A stretch of DNA of 30,139 nt from an uncultured Lachnospiraceae bacterium (GCA_900550235.1 URRQ01000029.1:1-30139), one strand, 5' to 3'. Positions 8,319 through 16,834 are shown, counted from the first letter of the stretch. Made by a program: numbers and translations. The notes: generated by a model not told the origin, from the letters alone.

Positions 8319-8679
8319 GCTGTTCGTCCTCCTTATAATCTGCAATCTGGAAAATGATATCATCTTTTTTGTATCCTAAATCCTGCATTCCTGTCATGAA
8401 TTTTTCTAACAGTTCTGCAGCCATTTCTTTTTTGATTTGTTCAAACATCGTTCCATCCTCCGCAACAAACGTTCCTATTCCCCGTTTTGTAAAACAATAT
8501 CCCATCGTTTCCATTTCGCGGTATATGCGTGCCGCTGTATTCTGATTGATTTTGTATATAACTGCAAGTTCCCGATTCGAGGGAAGCTTTTCCCCTGGTG
8601 AGAGAATTCCCTGTACCATTTTTTTCTTCAAATCTTCAATAACCTGTAGATAGATAGGTATTTCTGTATTATATTGCAT
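8302..8679 (-). CDS. GntR family regulator, YtrA subfamily
   Basis: A 125-residue regulator. The N-terminal winged helix covers about residues 8-75 (IPIYLQVIEDLKKKMVQG, then LPSNRELAVIYKINQNTAARIYREME and a GIGTFVAE wing). Only about 45 further residues follow, which is the short dimer region of the YtrA branch rather than a FadR or HutC effector domain. The ATG at 8679 has AAGGAGG five bases upstream. It is the first gene of the minus-strand ABC operon and very probably represses its own promoter at 8714-8742, where an AGTG...CACT imperfect palindrome overlaps the -10 box. Confidence 0.9.
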   Translation of the reverse strand: MQYNTEIPIYLQVIEDLKKKMVQGILSPGEKLPSNRELAVIYKINQNTAARIYREMETMGYCFTKRGIGTFVAEDGTMFEQIKKEMAAELLEKFMTGMQDLGYKKDDIIFQIADYKEDEQHDTRM

Positions 8680-8699
8680 ACTTACCTCCTTTTTGCACT

Positions 8700-8742
8700 A
8701 GTGACATAGTTAGATAGTACACTGTAGCGAAAGAAATGTCAA
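8700..8742 (-). promoter_or_regulatory. Promoter and likely GntR operator of the ABC operon
   Basis: On the minus strand TTGACA (8742-8737), a 17-nt spacer and TACTAT (8719-8714) form a good promoter. An imperfect palindrome with AGTG and CACT outer arms (8700-8723) covers the -10 box and start region, fitting YtrA-type repression by the product of 8302-8679. Confidence 0.75.
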
Positions 8743-8745
8743 CAT

Positions 8746-8818
8746 AAAAAAAGTCCCAAATTCAATTAGAAGAAATAGTATATTTTAAGAAATACCATTT
8801 GCTCTATTGAAATGGGAC
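8746..8818 (-). terminator. Long-stem terminator after the MATE gene
   Basis: Read on the minus strand, GTCCCA (from 8818) and TTCAAT/ATTGAA arms pair across about 60 bp with GGGAC (8757-8753). The inner stem is imperfect and A/T-rich, and seven T residues (8752-8746) follow. It starts 23 nt after the MATE stop codon at 8841. The stem is longer than usual for a terminator. Confidence 0.7.
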
Positions 8819-8840
8819 ATATTATCGATTCTTTTTTAAG

Positions 8841-10169
8841 TTATTTTTTTCTCCAATAATGAATCACCAGTGGGAATTCTAAGATAAACATAGCAATCCA
8901 TCCGGCTGTGTTGGCCCATGCAAGACTTCCGAAGCCTTGATGCATGATGTTTAAGAAGAGAAACGTAAAGATTACACGGGTGATGATGTTCGTGAGAGAA
9001 CTGATCAATGTAATCTTCAAGTCTCCGGTTCCACGGAAAAATCCTTGAAGGATGTTGGTAGTTCCGGAAATCAAATACATGAATGCAATGAATTTGATAT
9101 ATGTGACTGCGAGATTCAGTGCATTTGCGGAATCTTTTGACAAGAACATTTGAATGATCGGTTGAGCAAATACAAATACAACAGTTGAAGTAATGATCGT
9201 GTAGCCGTATTCAATCATAACGCCACGAAGGAATCCTTCCTTCATACGTTTGTTTTGTCCGGCGCCTTTATTCTGTGCCATAAAAGTAGTAGTGGCATGG
9301 GCAATATTTTGCTGTGGAGTCAAGGCAAAATCATCCACACGGTTTGTTGCGGCAAATGCTGCCATAGAAGCGATGCCCTGAGCATTTACCATAGATTGCA
9401 CAAAAAGCTTTCCAAGTTGTACGCACATGAGCTGAAGCGCGCTTGTGATTCCATAGGAAAAGGTTTTGGCAAGTAGGGATTTTTCAAATACTTTCCATTT
9501 TTTACCAAGGCATAAAATTGGAACGTTGCGCTTGATGTGGATTGCACAAAAAGCACAGCACAGAGCGCCGCTTAGTACAGTTGCTATTGCGCTTCCATTT
9601 ACTCCCCAATGGAATCCAACTACAAACAGCACATCTAAAATGATATTAAGAACAGCGCTGATTGTCAGAAAGTATAGTGGAGTTTTACTATCGCCAAGTG
9701 CACGAAGCGTATTGGATAAGAAGTTGTAAATAAATGTAAAAATAAGTCCGGCAAATATAATGCGGAGATATCCGGAGGCTCCGGGAAGGACTCTGTCTGG
9801 TACTTTCATCAATTGTAAAACAGGTGTTGCAAATAAAAACATGAACAAAGAAATGAAAACAGATACAGCAAGACCTCCAAGGAGGGAGGTACTAATCTGC
9901 TTCTCCAATCGTTCATAGTCTTTTGCACCGAACATGGTACTCATGAGGATGCCGGCTCCCATACACATACCGCTGAAAAACAGAATGACCAGGTTCATAA
10001 CAGGTCCGGCAGTTCCAACAGCGGCAAGAGCGCTATCTCCGAGAAATTTTCCGACGATGACAGAGTCAGCAGCATTATAAGTAAGCTGAAACAGATTGCC
10101 TAAAATGAGAGGAATAGTAAAACGGATCAGCTGTGAAGTAATATTTCCTTTTGTCATGTCTTTGGCCAT
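8841..10169 (-). CDS. MATE family efflux transporter
   Basis: A 442-residue polytopic protein with two MatE domains and about twelve membrane segments. It starts with the typical KGNITSQLIRFTIPLILGNLFQ and continues with YNAADSVIVGKFLG. The second half opens near residue 225 and ends with a basic WRKK tail. MATE proteins export cationic drugs or metabolites using a Na+ or H+ gradient. The ATG at 10169 has AAGGAGA nine bases upstream; ATG 10157 is a less likely alternative. It is transcribed alone or as read-through from pepT 85 bp upstream, with a terminator behind it. No regulator is encoded next to it. Confidence 0.93.
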   Translation of the reverse strand: MAKDMTKGNITSQLIRFTIPLILGNLFQLTYNAADSVIVGKFLGDSALAAVGTAGPVMNLVILFFSGMCMGAGILMSTMFGAKDYERLEKQISTSLLGGLAVSVFISLFMFLFATPVLQLMKVPDRVLPGASGYLRIIFAGLIFTFIYNFLSNTLRALGDSKTPLYFLTISAVLNIILDVLFVVGFHWGVNGSAIATVLSGALCCAFCAIHIKRNVPILCLGKKWKVFEKSLLAKTFSYGITSALQLMCVQLGKLFVQSMVNAQGIASMAAFAATNRVDDFALTPQQNIAHATTTFMAQNKGAGQNKRMKEGFLRGVMIEYGYTIITSTVVFVFAQPIIQMFLSKDSANALNLAVTYIKFIAFMYLISGTTNILQGFFRGTGDLKITLISSLTNIITRVIFTFLFLNIMHQGFGSLAWANTAGWIAMFILEFPLVIHYWRKK

Positions 10170-10197
10170 AGGCTTAGGTCTCCTTCTATAATCGTAA

Positions 10198-10227
10198 ACG
10201 CACCAGCCAGCCAGCCGGTGCGTTTTT
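10198..10227. terminator. Hairpin between pepT and the MATE gene
   Basis: ACGCACC and GGTGCGT form a 7-bp stem around a loop made of three AGCC units. The T-run lies on the plus-strand side (TTTTT), while on the minus strand, where it would be needed for pepT, only TTT follows. It is probably a weak or leaky terminator for pepT. Confidence 0.5.
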
Positions 10228-10254
10228 ATGTATCATATGAATATTTACTAGATA

Positions 10255-11472
10255 TTATTCAGCGTAGAGTTTTACAAGTTCTACAACGATATCTGTTGCC
10301 ATATCCATTCCTTCTACTGTACAGTGTTCGAATGGTCCGTGGTAACCGTGTCCGCCTGTTCCAAGGTTTGGACATGGAAGACCTTTGAAGCTTAACTGAC
10401 ATCCATCTGTACCACCACGAATTGGAAGTACGCTAGGAGCTACATTTGCTCTTTCACATGCTTTTTTAGCATTGTCGATTAAGTGCATGCATGTCTGAAT
10501 TACTTCGGACATATTTCTGTACTGTTCACTGATTGTTAATTTAACAATACCTTCGCCCCATTTTTCATTCATTAATTTTTCAATGTGGCGGAGTGTATGA
10601 AGTCTTGCCTGCATCATAGATGCATCATGGTCTCTTACGAAATATGTAAGAGAAGCGCTTCCTACATCGCCTGACATATTTGTAAGGTGGAAGAAACCTT
10701 CGTAACCTTCTGTTCCTCTTGGTGTTTCACCGGATGGAAGCATAGAGTTGATTTCCATAGCAACTAAGCTTGCGTTGATCATAACGTCTTTACTAGCTCC
10801 TGGGTGAACGCTTACACCTGTAATGTCAAAGTGTGCTTTGTATGCGTTGAAGTTTTCAAACTGGATTTCTCCTTCTCCATCACCGTCAAGAGTGTATCCG
10901 TAGTCAGCGTCAAATGCTTCTAAGTTGAAACTCTGAGCGCCTGTTCCGATTTCTTCGTCCGGTGTAAATGCAACACAGATCTGTCCGTGAGGGATATTTT
11001 CTTCAATCACACGTTCTAACATTGTCATGATTTCAGCGATACCTGCTTTGTTATCAACGCCAAGGATTGTTGTACCGTCAGATGTGATCAATGTACGTCC
11101 TTTGCAGTCGGCAAGGTGTGGGAAATCAGCTAATGTGAGAGAACGTCCGCTTGTTCCAAGTGGAAAATCTTCACCATTATAGTTTTCAGTAATCACAGGA
11201 ACGATATCATGATCACAGAAATCAGATACAGTATCCATATGTGCGATAAAGCCTAATTTTACTTTATCTTCATAACCTGGTGTAGCAGGTAATTTTGCAT
11301 ATACAAAACATTTGTCGTCCATGTAAGCATTGTCAAGTCCTAATGCTTTTAATTCCTCTACTAAGATTTTACCAAGTTCAAACTGGCATGCAGATGATGG
11401 AACTGTAGATGAGTTCTCATCACTTGGAGTACGAACTACAACGTACTTTAATAATCTTTCATAAGCTCTCAT
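10255..11472 (-). CDS. pepT: Peptidase T (tripeptide aminopeptidase)
   Basis: A 405-residue zinc aminopeptidase of family M20B that removes the N-terminal residue of tripeptides in the cytosol. Metal and catalytic residues are visible: H78 and D80 in GFIAHMDTVSDF, D140 in LGVDNKAG, E173/E174 in TPDEEIGTG, D196 in TLDGDGEGE, and the C-terminal metal histidine in GGHGYHGPFEH. Full length for PepT. The ATG at 11472 follows AAGGAGA with a 9-nt gap. It has its own promoter (11511-11538). It complements the M3/M42 peptidases at the left end of the window. Confidence 0.96.
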   Translation of the reverse strand: MRAYERLLKYVVVRTPSDENSSTVPSSACQFELGKILVEELKALGLDNAYMDDKCFVYAKLPATPGYEDKVKLGFIAHMDTVSDFCDHDIVPVITENYNGEDFPLGTSGRSLTLADFPHLADCKGRTLITSDGTTILGVDNKAGIAEIMTMLERVIEENIPHGQICVAFTPDEEIGTGAQSFNLEAFDADYGYTLDGDGEGEIQFENFNAYKAHFDITGVSVHPGASKDVMINASLVAMEINSMLPSGETPRGTEGYEGFFHLTNMSGDVGSASLTYFVRDHDASMMQARLHTLRHIEKLMNEKWGEGIVKLTISEQYRNMSEVIQTCMHLIDNAKKACERANVAPSVLPIRGGTDGCQLSFKGLPCPNLGTGGHGYHGPFEHCTVEGMDMATDIVVELVKLYAE

Positions 11473-11510
11473 TTTAAGATATCTCCTTTATAAAGAATTT
11501 CGCTATCTCT

Positions 11511-11538
11511 ATTATAGCATTTTTCACATATATCACAA
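11511..11538 (-). promoter_or_regulatory. Promoter of pepT
   Basis: On the minus strand TTGTGA (11538-11533), a 16-nt spacer and TATAAT (11516-11511) lie about 40 bp before the pepT ATG. The -10 box is perfect and the -35 box partial. Confidence 0.65.
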
Positions 11539-11580
11539 GAGAAAGATATGAAATAATTGAAATATTCATAGAAGTGAAAT

Positions 11581-11609
11581 TTGACACTATATGGGTAATG
11601 AGCTATAAT
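11581..11609 (+). promoter_or_regulatory. Consensus promoter of the ATP-grasp/MurE operon
   Basis: TTGACA (11581-11586), a 17-nt spacer and TATAAT (11604-11609) match the sigma-A consensus at every position. The transcript would start about 30 bp before the ATG at 11646. No operator-like palindrome is visible, which suggests steady strong expression. Confidence 0.88.
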
Positions 11610-11645
11610 AAAATGATATGAAAAATAGAAAAAGAGGAGAAAAAA

Positions 11646-12857
11646 ATGGAGTTTAAAGAAAGAGAATTTATTCCGGTAGCTCTTGGTGGCGATATCAATA
11701 CATATAGTGTTGCGCGTGCATTTTATGAGCAGTATCAGGTAAAAACTTATGTATTTGGTAAATATCCTTCAGGTCCTAGTTATAACAGTAAGATTACAAT
11801 ATATAGTGCAAATCCCAAAAATGATGAAGATGAATTTTTCTTGAATAATCTCAATGGATTTGCAAGAAAACATGCCGATAAGAAAATCGTTGCGGTAGGA
11901 TGTGGAGACAATTATGTTGCTTTGATTAGTAAGCATAGAGATAAACTGGAAAAGAACATCATTGCACCATACATTGATTTTGAACTGATGAACGAGTTAC
12001 AGCAGAAGAATCTGTTTTATCAGTTATGTGAAAAACATGGAATTGATTATCCGGGGACAATCGTATATACAAAAGATATGGGCTTGGATTTTGAAATGAA
12101 TTTCCCATATCCTGTCATTTTGAAACCATCAGACAGTGTTACATATTGGGAACATCCATTTGAAACACAGAAAAAGATTTACAAAATTAAGAATCGAAAA
12201 GAATTGGAACAGGCGATTACGGATATTTATGGCGCCGGATACGAGAGAGAATTGATCATTCAGGATACAATTCCAGGAAATGATGAATACATGCGTGTAT
12301 TGACTTCCTATTCAGATCGAAATGGAAAAGTGAAAATGATGTGTCTTGGACACGTCCTTTTGGAGGAGCATACACCAAGAGGATTAGGAAACCATGCATT
12401 GATCATCACAGAACCGAACAAAGAATTGATGTTAAAAGCAAAAGCTTTGTTAGAGGACATTCATTATATCGGATTTTCCAATTTTGATATCAAATATGAT
12501 ACCCGTGACGGTAAGTTTAAATTCTTTGAGATCAATACTCGTCAAGGAAGAAGTAATTATTATGTTACAGGTTCCGGGTTTAATGTTGCCAAATATATCG
12601 TTGAAGAGTATGTGTACGGAAAAGAACTTCCGGCAGAGTTTGCAAAAGAAGAACATCTATGGACCGTAGTGCCAAAAGCAGTTGCCTTTAAGTATGTGAA
12701 AGATGAAGCTTTGAAAGCGAAGATGAAAAAGCTGATCAAAGAGAAAAAAGTTGTAAATCCATTGTTCTATAAAAAAGATTTACAACCAAAACGTTTGTAT
12801 GCGATGACAAGAACATATCTCAGTCATTTCGTGAAATTTAAAAAATATTACAGCTAA
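11646..12857 (+). CDS. ATP-grasp carboxylate-amine ligase, D-aspartate ligase-like
   Basis: A 403-residue ATP-grasp enzyme of the COG3919 type. Visible features are an N-terminal pre-ATP-grasp domain (about 1-115), K160 in YPVILKPSDS for nucleotide binding, the hinge strand RELIIQDTIPG (201-211), and the Mg-ATP site FFEINTRQGRSNYY (E295, N297, R299). Enzymes of this fold join a carboxylate to an amine through an acyl phosphate. The nearest characterised relatives I know are the D-aspartate ligases that add a cross-bridge residue to peptidoglycan precursors. It lies 19 nt before a MurE-type ligase and shares its promoter, which supports a cell-wall role. The exact amino acid is not readable, and another COG3919 function is possible. 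Confidence 0.8.
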   Translation: MEFKEREFIPVALGGDINTYSVARAFYEQYQVKTYVFGKYPSGPSYNSKITIYSANPKNDEDEFFLNNLNGFARKHADKKIVAVGCGDNYVALISKHRDKLEKNIIAPYIDFELMNELQQKNLFYQLCEKHGIDYPGTIVYTKDMGLDFEMNFPYPVILKPSDSVTYWEHPFETQKKIYKIKNRKELEQAITDIYGAGYERELIIQDTIPGNDEYMRVLTSYSDRNGKVKMMCLGHVLLEEHTPRGLGNHALIITEPNKELMLKAKALLEDIHYIGFSNFDIKYDTRDGKFKFFEINTRQGRSNYYVTGSGFNVAKYIVEEYVYGKELPAEFAKEEHLWTVVPKAVAFKYVKDEALKAKMKKLIKEKKVVNPLFYKKDLQPKRLYAMTRTYLSHFVKFKKYYS

Positions 12858-12876
12858 AGATAGCAGGAGGAAGATC

Positions 12877-14403
12877 ATGTCTCAGATGATACATCATACA
12901 ATGAAAGAGTTTGTAGAACTTCTGAAAGAGAGAGAACTTCTTGTGGAGGCAGTTTGTGGTGGACAAGAAGAGGTAGAAATTCAGAATCTGACTTATAACT
13001 CCAAAGAAGTTACAAAGAATACTTTATTCATTTGTAAAGGTGCAGCGTTTAAAGAAGAATATTTGAAAGAAGCGTTGGCAAACGGTGCAATCGGCTATAT
13101 TAGTGAAATATGTTATGAATCATGCAAGGAAGTTCCACATATGATCGTAACAGATATTCGTAAAGCGATGCCGATATTGGCGAACTTATATTTTAATTCT
13201 CCATGGGAAGATATTCATGTAATAGGAATTGGAGGTACGAAAGGAAAATCCACTTCTGTTTATTATATGAAAGCAATTGTAGATGACTATTTGGAAGCAC
13301 AAGGAAAACGAGACAGCGCGGTAATTTCTTCTATCGATATCTACGATGGAGTTACAACAAAGGAATCCCATATTACAACACCGGAAGCAGTAGAACTGCA
13401 AGGACATATCCGTAATGCAGTAGAGAGTAATATGGAATTTGTGCAGATGGAAGTTTCCAGTCAGGCTTTGAAATACGGTCGTGTAGATGAGATGAAATTT
13501 GATGTGGCTGCATTTTTGAATATTTCAGAAGATCATATCAGTCCGATCGAACATGCTGATTTTGAAGATTATTTTAGCTCAAAATTGTTGTTGTTTGAGA
13601 AAACAAAGACGGCAGTTGTGAATTTAGATGCTGATTTTTCGGATCGGATTCTAGAAGCAGCAAAAGCAGCAGAGAAGGTTGTGACAATCAGTACAAAGGA
13701 TGCAGGAGCTGATTTTTACGCTTATAATATCCACAAAGAAGGGAATGGAACGGTATTTACAGTTCGATGCGAGGCATTTGAGAAAGAATTTATGCTCACA
13801 ATGCCGGGACTTTTTAATGTCGAGAATGCACTTGCGGTCATTGCCATTGCAGCACAGTTTGGTATTCCGACAGAATATATGTATTCCGGACTGAAAAGAG
13901 CACGCTCCAGCGGACGAATGGAATTGTATGCAAGCAAAGATAATAAAGTGATTGCAGTCGTAGATTATGCACATAATAAATTAAGCTTTGAGAAATTATT
14001 CTCATCAACAAAAGAAGAATATCCGGATTATGAGATCATTAGTATTTTTGGATGTCCGGGGAAAAAAGCATTTTTAAGAAGACGTGACCTTGGAACAATT
14101 GCAGGAAGATATGCGAAAAAGGTATACCTTGCAGCAGAAGATCCTGGATACGAACCAGTAGAAGAGATCTCAAGAGATATTGCCCAGTATGTAGAGAAAG
14201 AAGGTTGTCCATATGAGATGATCGAAGATCGAGGAGAAGCGATCAAAGCGGCCATTGAGAGCGTAGAAAAACCATCGATTCTTTTAATTACGGGAAAAGG
14301 AAATGAGACAAGACAAAAATACGGATGTGAGTATGTAGATTGTCCTTCCGATGTAGAATATGTAAAAAAATATCTCGCAGAATATGATGCAAAAAATCAA
14401 TAA
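12877..14403 (+). CDS. MurE-type Mur ligase with atypical specificity residues
   Basis: A 508-residue Mur ligase with the three-domain MurE layout: N-terminal UDP-binding domain with YNSKEV (40-45), P-loop GGTKGKST (119-126), TTPEA, then VSSQALKYGRV and ISEDHISPIEH (217-226), and the C-terminal domain with VDYAHN (362-367). MurE adds the third stem-peptide residue to UDP-MurNAc-L-Ala-D-Glu. The DNPR motif that reads meso-diaminopimelate in canonical MurE is replaced by EDPG (421-424), SSHAL is SSQAL, and GKGHE is GKGNE. The SSQA and IEH segments recall, from memory, lysine-adding MurE of lactic streptococci. So it is probably not DAP-specific and may be a second MurE or a Lys/other ligase. 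The ATG has AGGAGG six bases upstream. Confidence 0.83.
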   Translation: MSQMIHHTMKEFVELLKERELLVEAVCGGQEEVEIQNLTYNSKEVTKNTLFICKGAAFKEEYLKEALANGAIGYISEICYESCKEVPHMIVTDIRKAMPILANLYFNSPWEDIHVIGIGGTKGKSTSVYYMKAIVDDYLEAQGKRDSAVISSIDIYDGVTTKESHITTPEAVELQGHIRNAVESNMEFVQMEVSSQALKYGRVDEMKFDVAAFLNISEDHISPIEHADFEDYFSSKLLLFEKTKTAVVNLDADFSDRILEAAKAAEKVVTISTKDAGADFYAYNIHKEGNGTVFTVRCEAFEKEFMLTMPGLFNVENALAVIAIAAQFGIPTEYMYSGLKRARSSGRMELYASKDNKVIAVVDYAHNKLSFEKLFSSTKEEYPDYEIISIFGCPGKKAFLRRRDLGTIAGRYAKKVYLAAEDPGYEPVEEISRDIAQYVEKEGCPYEMIEDRGEAIKAAIESVEKPSILLITGKGNETRQKYGCEYVDCPSDVEYVKKYLAEYDAKNQ

Positions 14404-14418
14404 GCCATCTTATAGAAT

Positions 14419-14461
14419 AATTGGGGACGTAGTAAAATGAGCATTTACTACGTCCCCAATT
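14419..14461. repeat. 18-bp perfect palindrome between convergent genes
   Basis: AATTGGGGACGTAGTAAA (14419-14436) pairs perfectly with 14444-14461 around a 7-nt loop. It lies 15 nt after the mur ligase stop and 10 nt before the arginase stop. There is no T-run on either side, so it is either an unusual bidirectional terminator or a small repetitive palindromic unit. Confidence 0.65.
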
Positions 14462-14471
14462 GCGTTATTAG

Positions 14472-15332
14472 TTAATGAAAAAGTGTTTTTACATACTGAA
14501 TTAATTGATAAGTAAACTCAGCAGTTGCGTTATTTTGGTCAAACTCTTTATTGAATTCTACAATATCCAAAGAATGTACCGGGAGTTCTCCAATCAAGCG
14601 CTTGAATACGGTGTATACCTCTTCGATTGTAAATCCATCAGGTACCGGTACAGACACGCCCGGTAAAAGCTGTGGATTCACTCCATCGATATCAAAACTT
14701 ACATGAACATTCTCTAAATGAGATAAGTGATTGATGCATTCAGTTAAGCAAAAATCAAGTCCCAAAGCTTTTACGTCTTCATATGTAAAATACTTGATGT
14801 TTAATTCTTCTAAAATCTCAGCCTCTGGTGGGTCGATATCACGAAGACCAATCATGGCAACGTGTTCCGGTTTGATTTTTTGCCCTTCTTTTAAAATATT
14901 GGCAAGCGGTTTTGCATCGTCGCTTACATTATTTAAAAGTGCGGAAACAGGAATTCCGTGAATGTTGCCGGTTACCGATGTTTTGTCTGTGTTGATATCA
15001 GGATGGGCATCTACCCAAATAAGACCTGTATTTTCGTATTTAACAGCAGATGCAGATACACTTCCCATTGCAGCGCTATGGTCACCGCCGATGAAAAGCG
15101 GGATATCATTTTTTTGCAAAATATTTTCGTAGCTGTATGTTGCAATCGCTTCGCATGTTGCAAGTACGCTGTTGAAGTTCTTTAAATGTGATTCGGTTGT
15201 ATCCGGCTCAAAAACTTCCGGTACAAGATGAATATCTAAGTCGCTGTACTGTTCATTTAAATAGTCAAGACTATCTACTAACCCCTTTGCGCCTACGCCG
15301 TAATGCATAGGACATCCGAAAATCTGTAGCAT
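14472..15332 (-). CDS. rocF: Arginase
   Basis: A 286-residue binuclear manganese ureohydrolase, probably converting L-arginine to ornithine and urea. Metal ligands are in place: H85 in GGDHS, D108, H110 and D112 in DAHPDIN, and D214 and D216 in SFDIDG. H125 lies in GNIHGIP. The usual DxDxxDP reads DIDGVNP, a mild variant. Length suits arginase (about 290-300); agmatinase or formiminoglutamase are less likely alternatives. The ATG at 15332 has AAGGAGG seven bases upstream and its own promoter at 15369-15397. It converges on the MurE-type gene and diverges from the alkyltransferase gene. Confidence 0.87.
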   Translation of the reverse strand: MLQIFGCPMHYGVGAKGLVDSLDYLNEQYSDLDIHLVPEVFEPDTTESHLKNFNSVLATCEAIATYSYENILQKNDIPLFIGGDHSAAMGSVSASAVKYENTGLIWVDAHPDINTDKTSVTGNIHGIPVSALLNNVSDDAKPLANILKEGQKIKPEHVAMIGLRDIDPPEAEILEELNIKYFTYEDVKALGLDFCLTECINHLSHLENVHVSFDIDGVNPQLLPGVSVPVPDGFTIEEVYTVFKRLIGELPVHSLDIVEFNKEFDQNNATAEFTYQLIQYVKTLFH

Positions 15333-15368
15333 AATTATCCTCCTTGTGTGGAAAAATCCACTTCAACT

Positions 15369-15397
15369 ACTATAACATGAGTTACAGGGCAAAACAA
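15369..15397 (-). promoter_or_regulatory. Probable arginase promoter
   Basis: On the minus strand TTGTTT (15397-15392), a 17-nt spacer and TATAGT (15374-15369). A small GTGGA/TCCAC hairpin sits in the leader just before the ribosome site. Confidence 0.5.
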
Positions 15398-15408
15398 GTA
15401 GAAAATGG

Positions 15409-15437
15409 TTTTCAGATAAGAGGCTGCATAGTATAAT
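15409..15437 (+). promoter_or_regulatory. Probable promoter of the alkyltransferase gene
   Basis: TTTTCA (15409-15414), a 17-nt spacer and TATAAT (15432-15437). The -10 is consensus and the -35 weak, suggesting low basal expression. Confidence 0.5.
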
Positions 15438-15480
15438 AGAGAAAATAAAAGTCTGTGATGTTGAAGGAAGGTGCAAAAGT

Positions 15481-15981
15481 GTGGAATATGTTTGGAAATA
15501 TCACTCCCCAATGGGGAAAATGATGATGGCGAGCGATGGAGAGAATTTGACGGGGCTTTGGTTTGAAGAACAGAAATACTGTGCTTCCACAATTTCTGAG
15601 AAAGTTGTGGAGAAAAAGATACCAATTTTTGAAAAAACGATACATTGGTTGGAGCGATATTTTCATGGAGAGAAACCAGGAATTACAGAATTACAACTTG
15701 CTCCACAGGGAAGTATGTTTCGTAAAGAAGTATGGAGAATCTTATGCGAGATTCCGTACGGGGAGGTTCTTACTTATGGAGTGATAGCCAAAATGATTGC
15801 GGAAAAGCGTGGAATAGAGAGAATGTCCGCACAGGCGATTGGAGGTGCAGTAGGGCATAACCCAATCTCCATCATTATTCCGTGCCATCGAGTCATCGGA
15901 AGTGACGGAAGTCTGACCGGTTATGCCGGAGGAATCGAATTGAAGAAAAAACTTTTGGAGCATGAAGGAATCCTTCTATAA
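15481..15981 (+). CDS. ogt: Methylated-DNA-protein cysteine S-methyltransferase
   Basis: A 166-residue suicide DNA-repair protein that moves the methyl group from O6-methylguanine to its own cysteine. The active site PCHRV places the acceptor at C135. The preceding VGHNPISIIIPCHRV and the following GSDGSLTGYAGG are the classic family signature, and the DNA-binding helix region IPYGEVLTYGVIAKMI is present. It starts with GTG at 15481, nine bases after AGGAAGG; no ATG fits. Its last 6 nt overlap the end of the convergent permease gene, so no terminator fits between them. Confidence 0.95.
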   Translation: MEYVWKYHSPMGKMMMASDGENLTGLWFEEQKYCASTISEKVVEKKIPIFEKTIHWLERYFHGEKPGITELQLAPQGSMFRKEVWRILCEIPYGEVLTYGVIAKMIAEKRGIERMSAQAIGGAVGHNPISIIIPCHRVIGSDGSLTGYAGGIELKKKLLEHEGILL

Positions 15982-16815
15982 GATAGAAAGTAAAAATCCG
16001 GCGAAAATAGAACAACCTAACAATACAGCGGCAAACATACAGACTTCTTTTTTGTCGGGGTGTATTTTAGCCAGGATTGCAAGTCCAACACCGGTTGTGG
16101 AACAAAGACCTGCGATGAAAGAAGCAAAACTTAAAATTCCTTGTACATAGAGTTTAGTTAATAGAATAGAAGATGCACAGCTTGGAATAAGTCCTATGAA
16201 AGCCGTGAGAATCGGCTGAAGCAACGAACCTTTTAACAATACGGAAGCAAGTCTTGTGAATCCGATGATCTCCAACAGAAAGTTCAAAACAAGTGTGAAC
16301 AGGAAAATATAACAAAATAGATTTACAGTATGCTGAAATGCATGCACAAACAGATTGTGGCTGTGCCCGTCGCAACCATGGGAATGTGTATGTATTTCAG
16401 CTTTCTTATTTCCTTTAAACTGTTTGGAAAAAAAGAAATCTATTGCATATCCACCAATCACTGCAATGAAAAATTTGATGATCAAAAGTTTTGTAATGAT
16501 ATTTGGATGCTGTGATGTTCCGAGTAACACAAGTATTGCTTCATCTGATGTGGAAAGAAACACAGAAAGAAGTGTTCCCGGTGAGATGAGTGAGGCTGTA
16601 AAAAGATTCGCTGCAAGCACTGGAATCCCACATTCGGGAATACAACCAAGCAATGCGCCGAGAATAGGACCTGCTTTACGAAAACGAATAAGCATTTCCT
16701 GATTCAGACGATCAGAATAATGTTCAAAAAGTTCTAATATGAAGAAAGCGAGAAACAGAAACGGAAGGAGCCGTACGCTGTCTTTTGCAGCATCGATGAT
16801 AACGTCAAAAAGCAT
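15976..16815 (-). CDS. PF11449-type polytopic metal permease (ArsP_2-like, putative manganese/arsenic exporter)
   Basis: A 279-residue membrane protein with about eight to ten hydrophobic helices in two related halves. Half one carries GCIPECGIPVLAANLF (58-72) and SPGTLLSVFLSTSDEAI (78-94); half two repeats the pattern as GLIPSCASSILLTKLY with GILSFASFIAGLCSTTG. A histidine-rich loop, HTHSHGCDGHSH (142-153), lies between the halves and would suit divalent metal. Databases call such proteins putative heavy-metal exporters or manganese transporters; substrate unproven. ATG 16815 follows AGAGGTG; the GTG at 16824 belongs to the ribosome site. A site like the TetR operator at 17625 lies 20 bp upstream, suggesting control by the adjacent TetR protein. 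Confidence 0.83.
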   Translation of the reverse strand: MLFDVIIDAAKDSVRLLPFLFLAFFILELFEHYSDRLNQEMLIRFRKAGPILGALLGCIPECGIPVLAANLFTASLISPGTLLSVFLSTSDEAILVLLGTSQHPNIITKLLIIKFFIAVIGGYAIDFFFSKQFKGNKKAEIHTHSHGCDGHSHNLFVHAFQHTVNLFCYIFLFTLVLNFLLEIIGFTRLASVLLKGSLLQPILTAFIGLIPSCASSILLTKLYVQGILSFASFIAGLCSTTGVGLAILAKIHPDKKEVCMFAAVLLGCSIFAGFLLSIL

Positions 16816-16834
16816 AATAATCACCTCTTAAAAA

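Noticed and set aside
14472..15332. Arginase as supplier of ornithine for the adjacent MurE-type ligase
   Set aside because: It is convergently transcribed with its own promoter; nothing in the sequence links the two beyond being neighbours.
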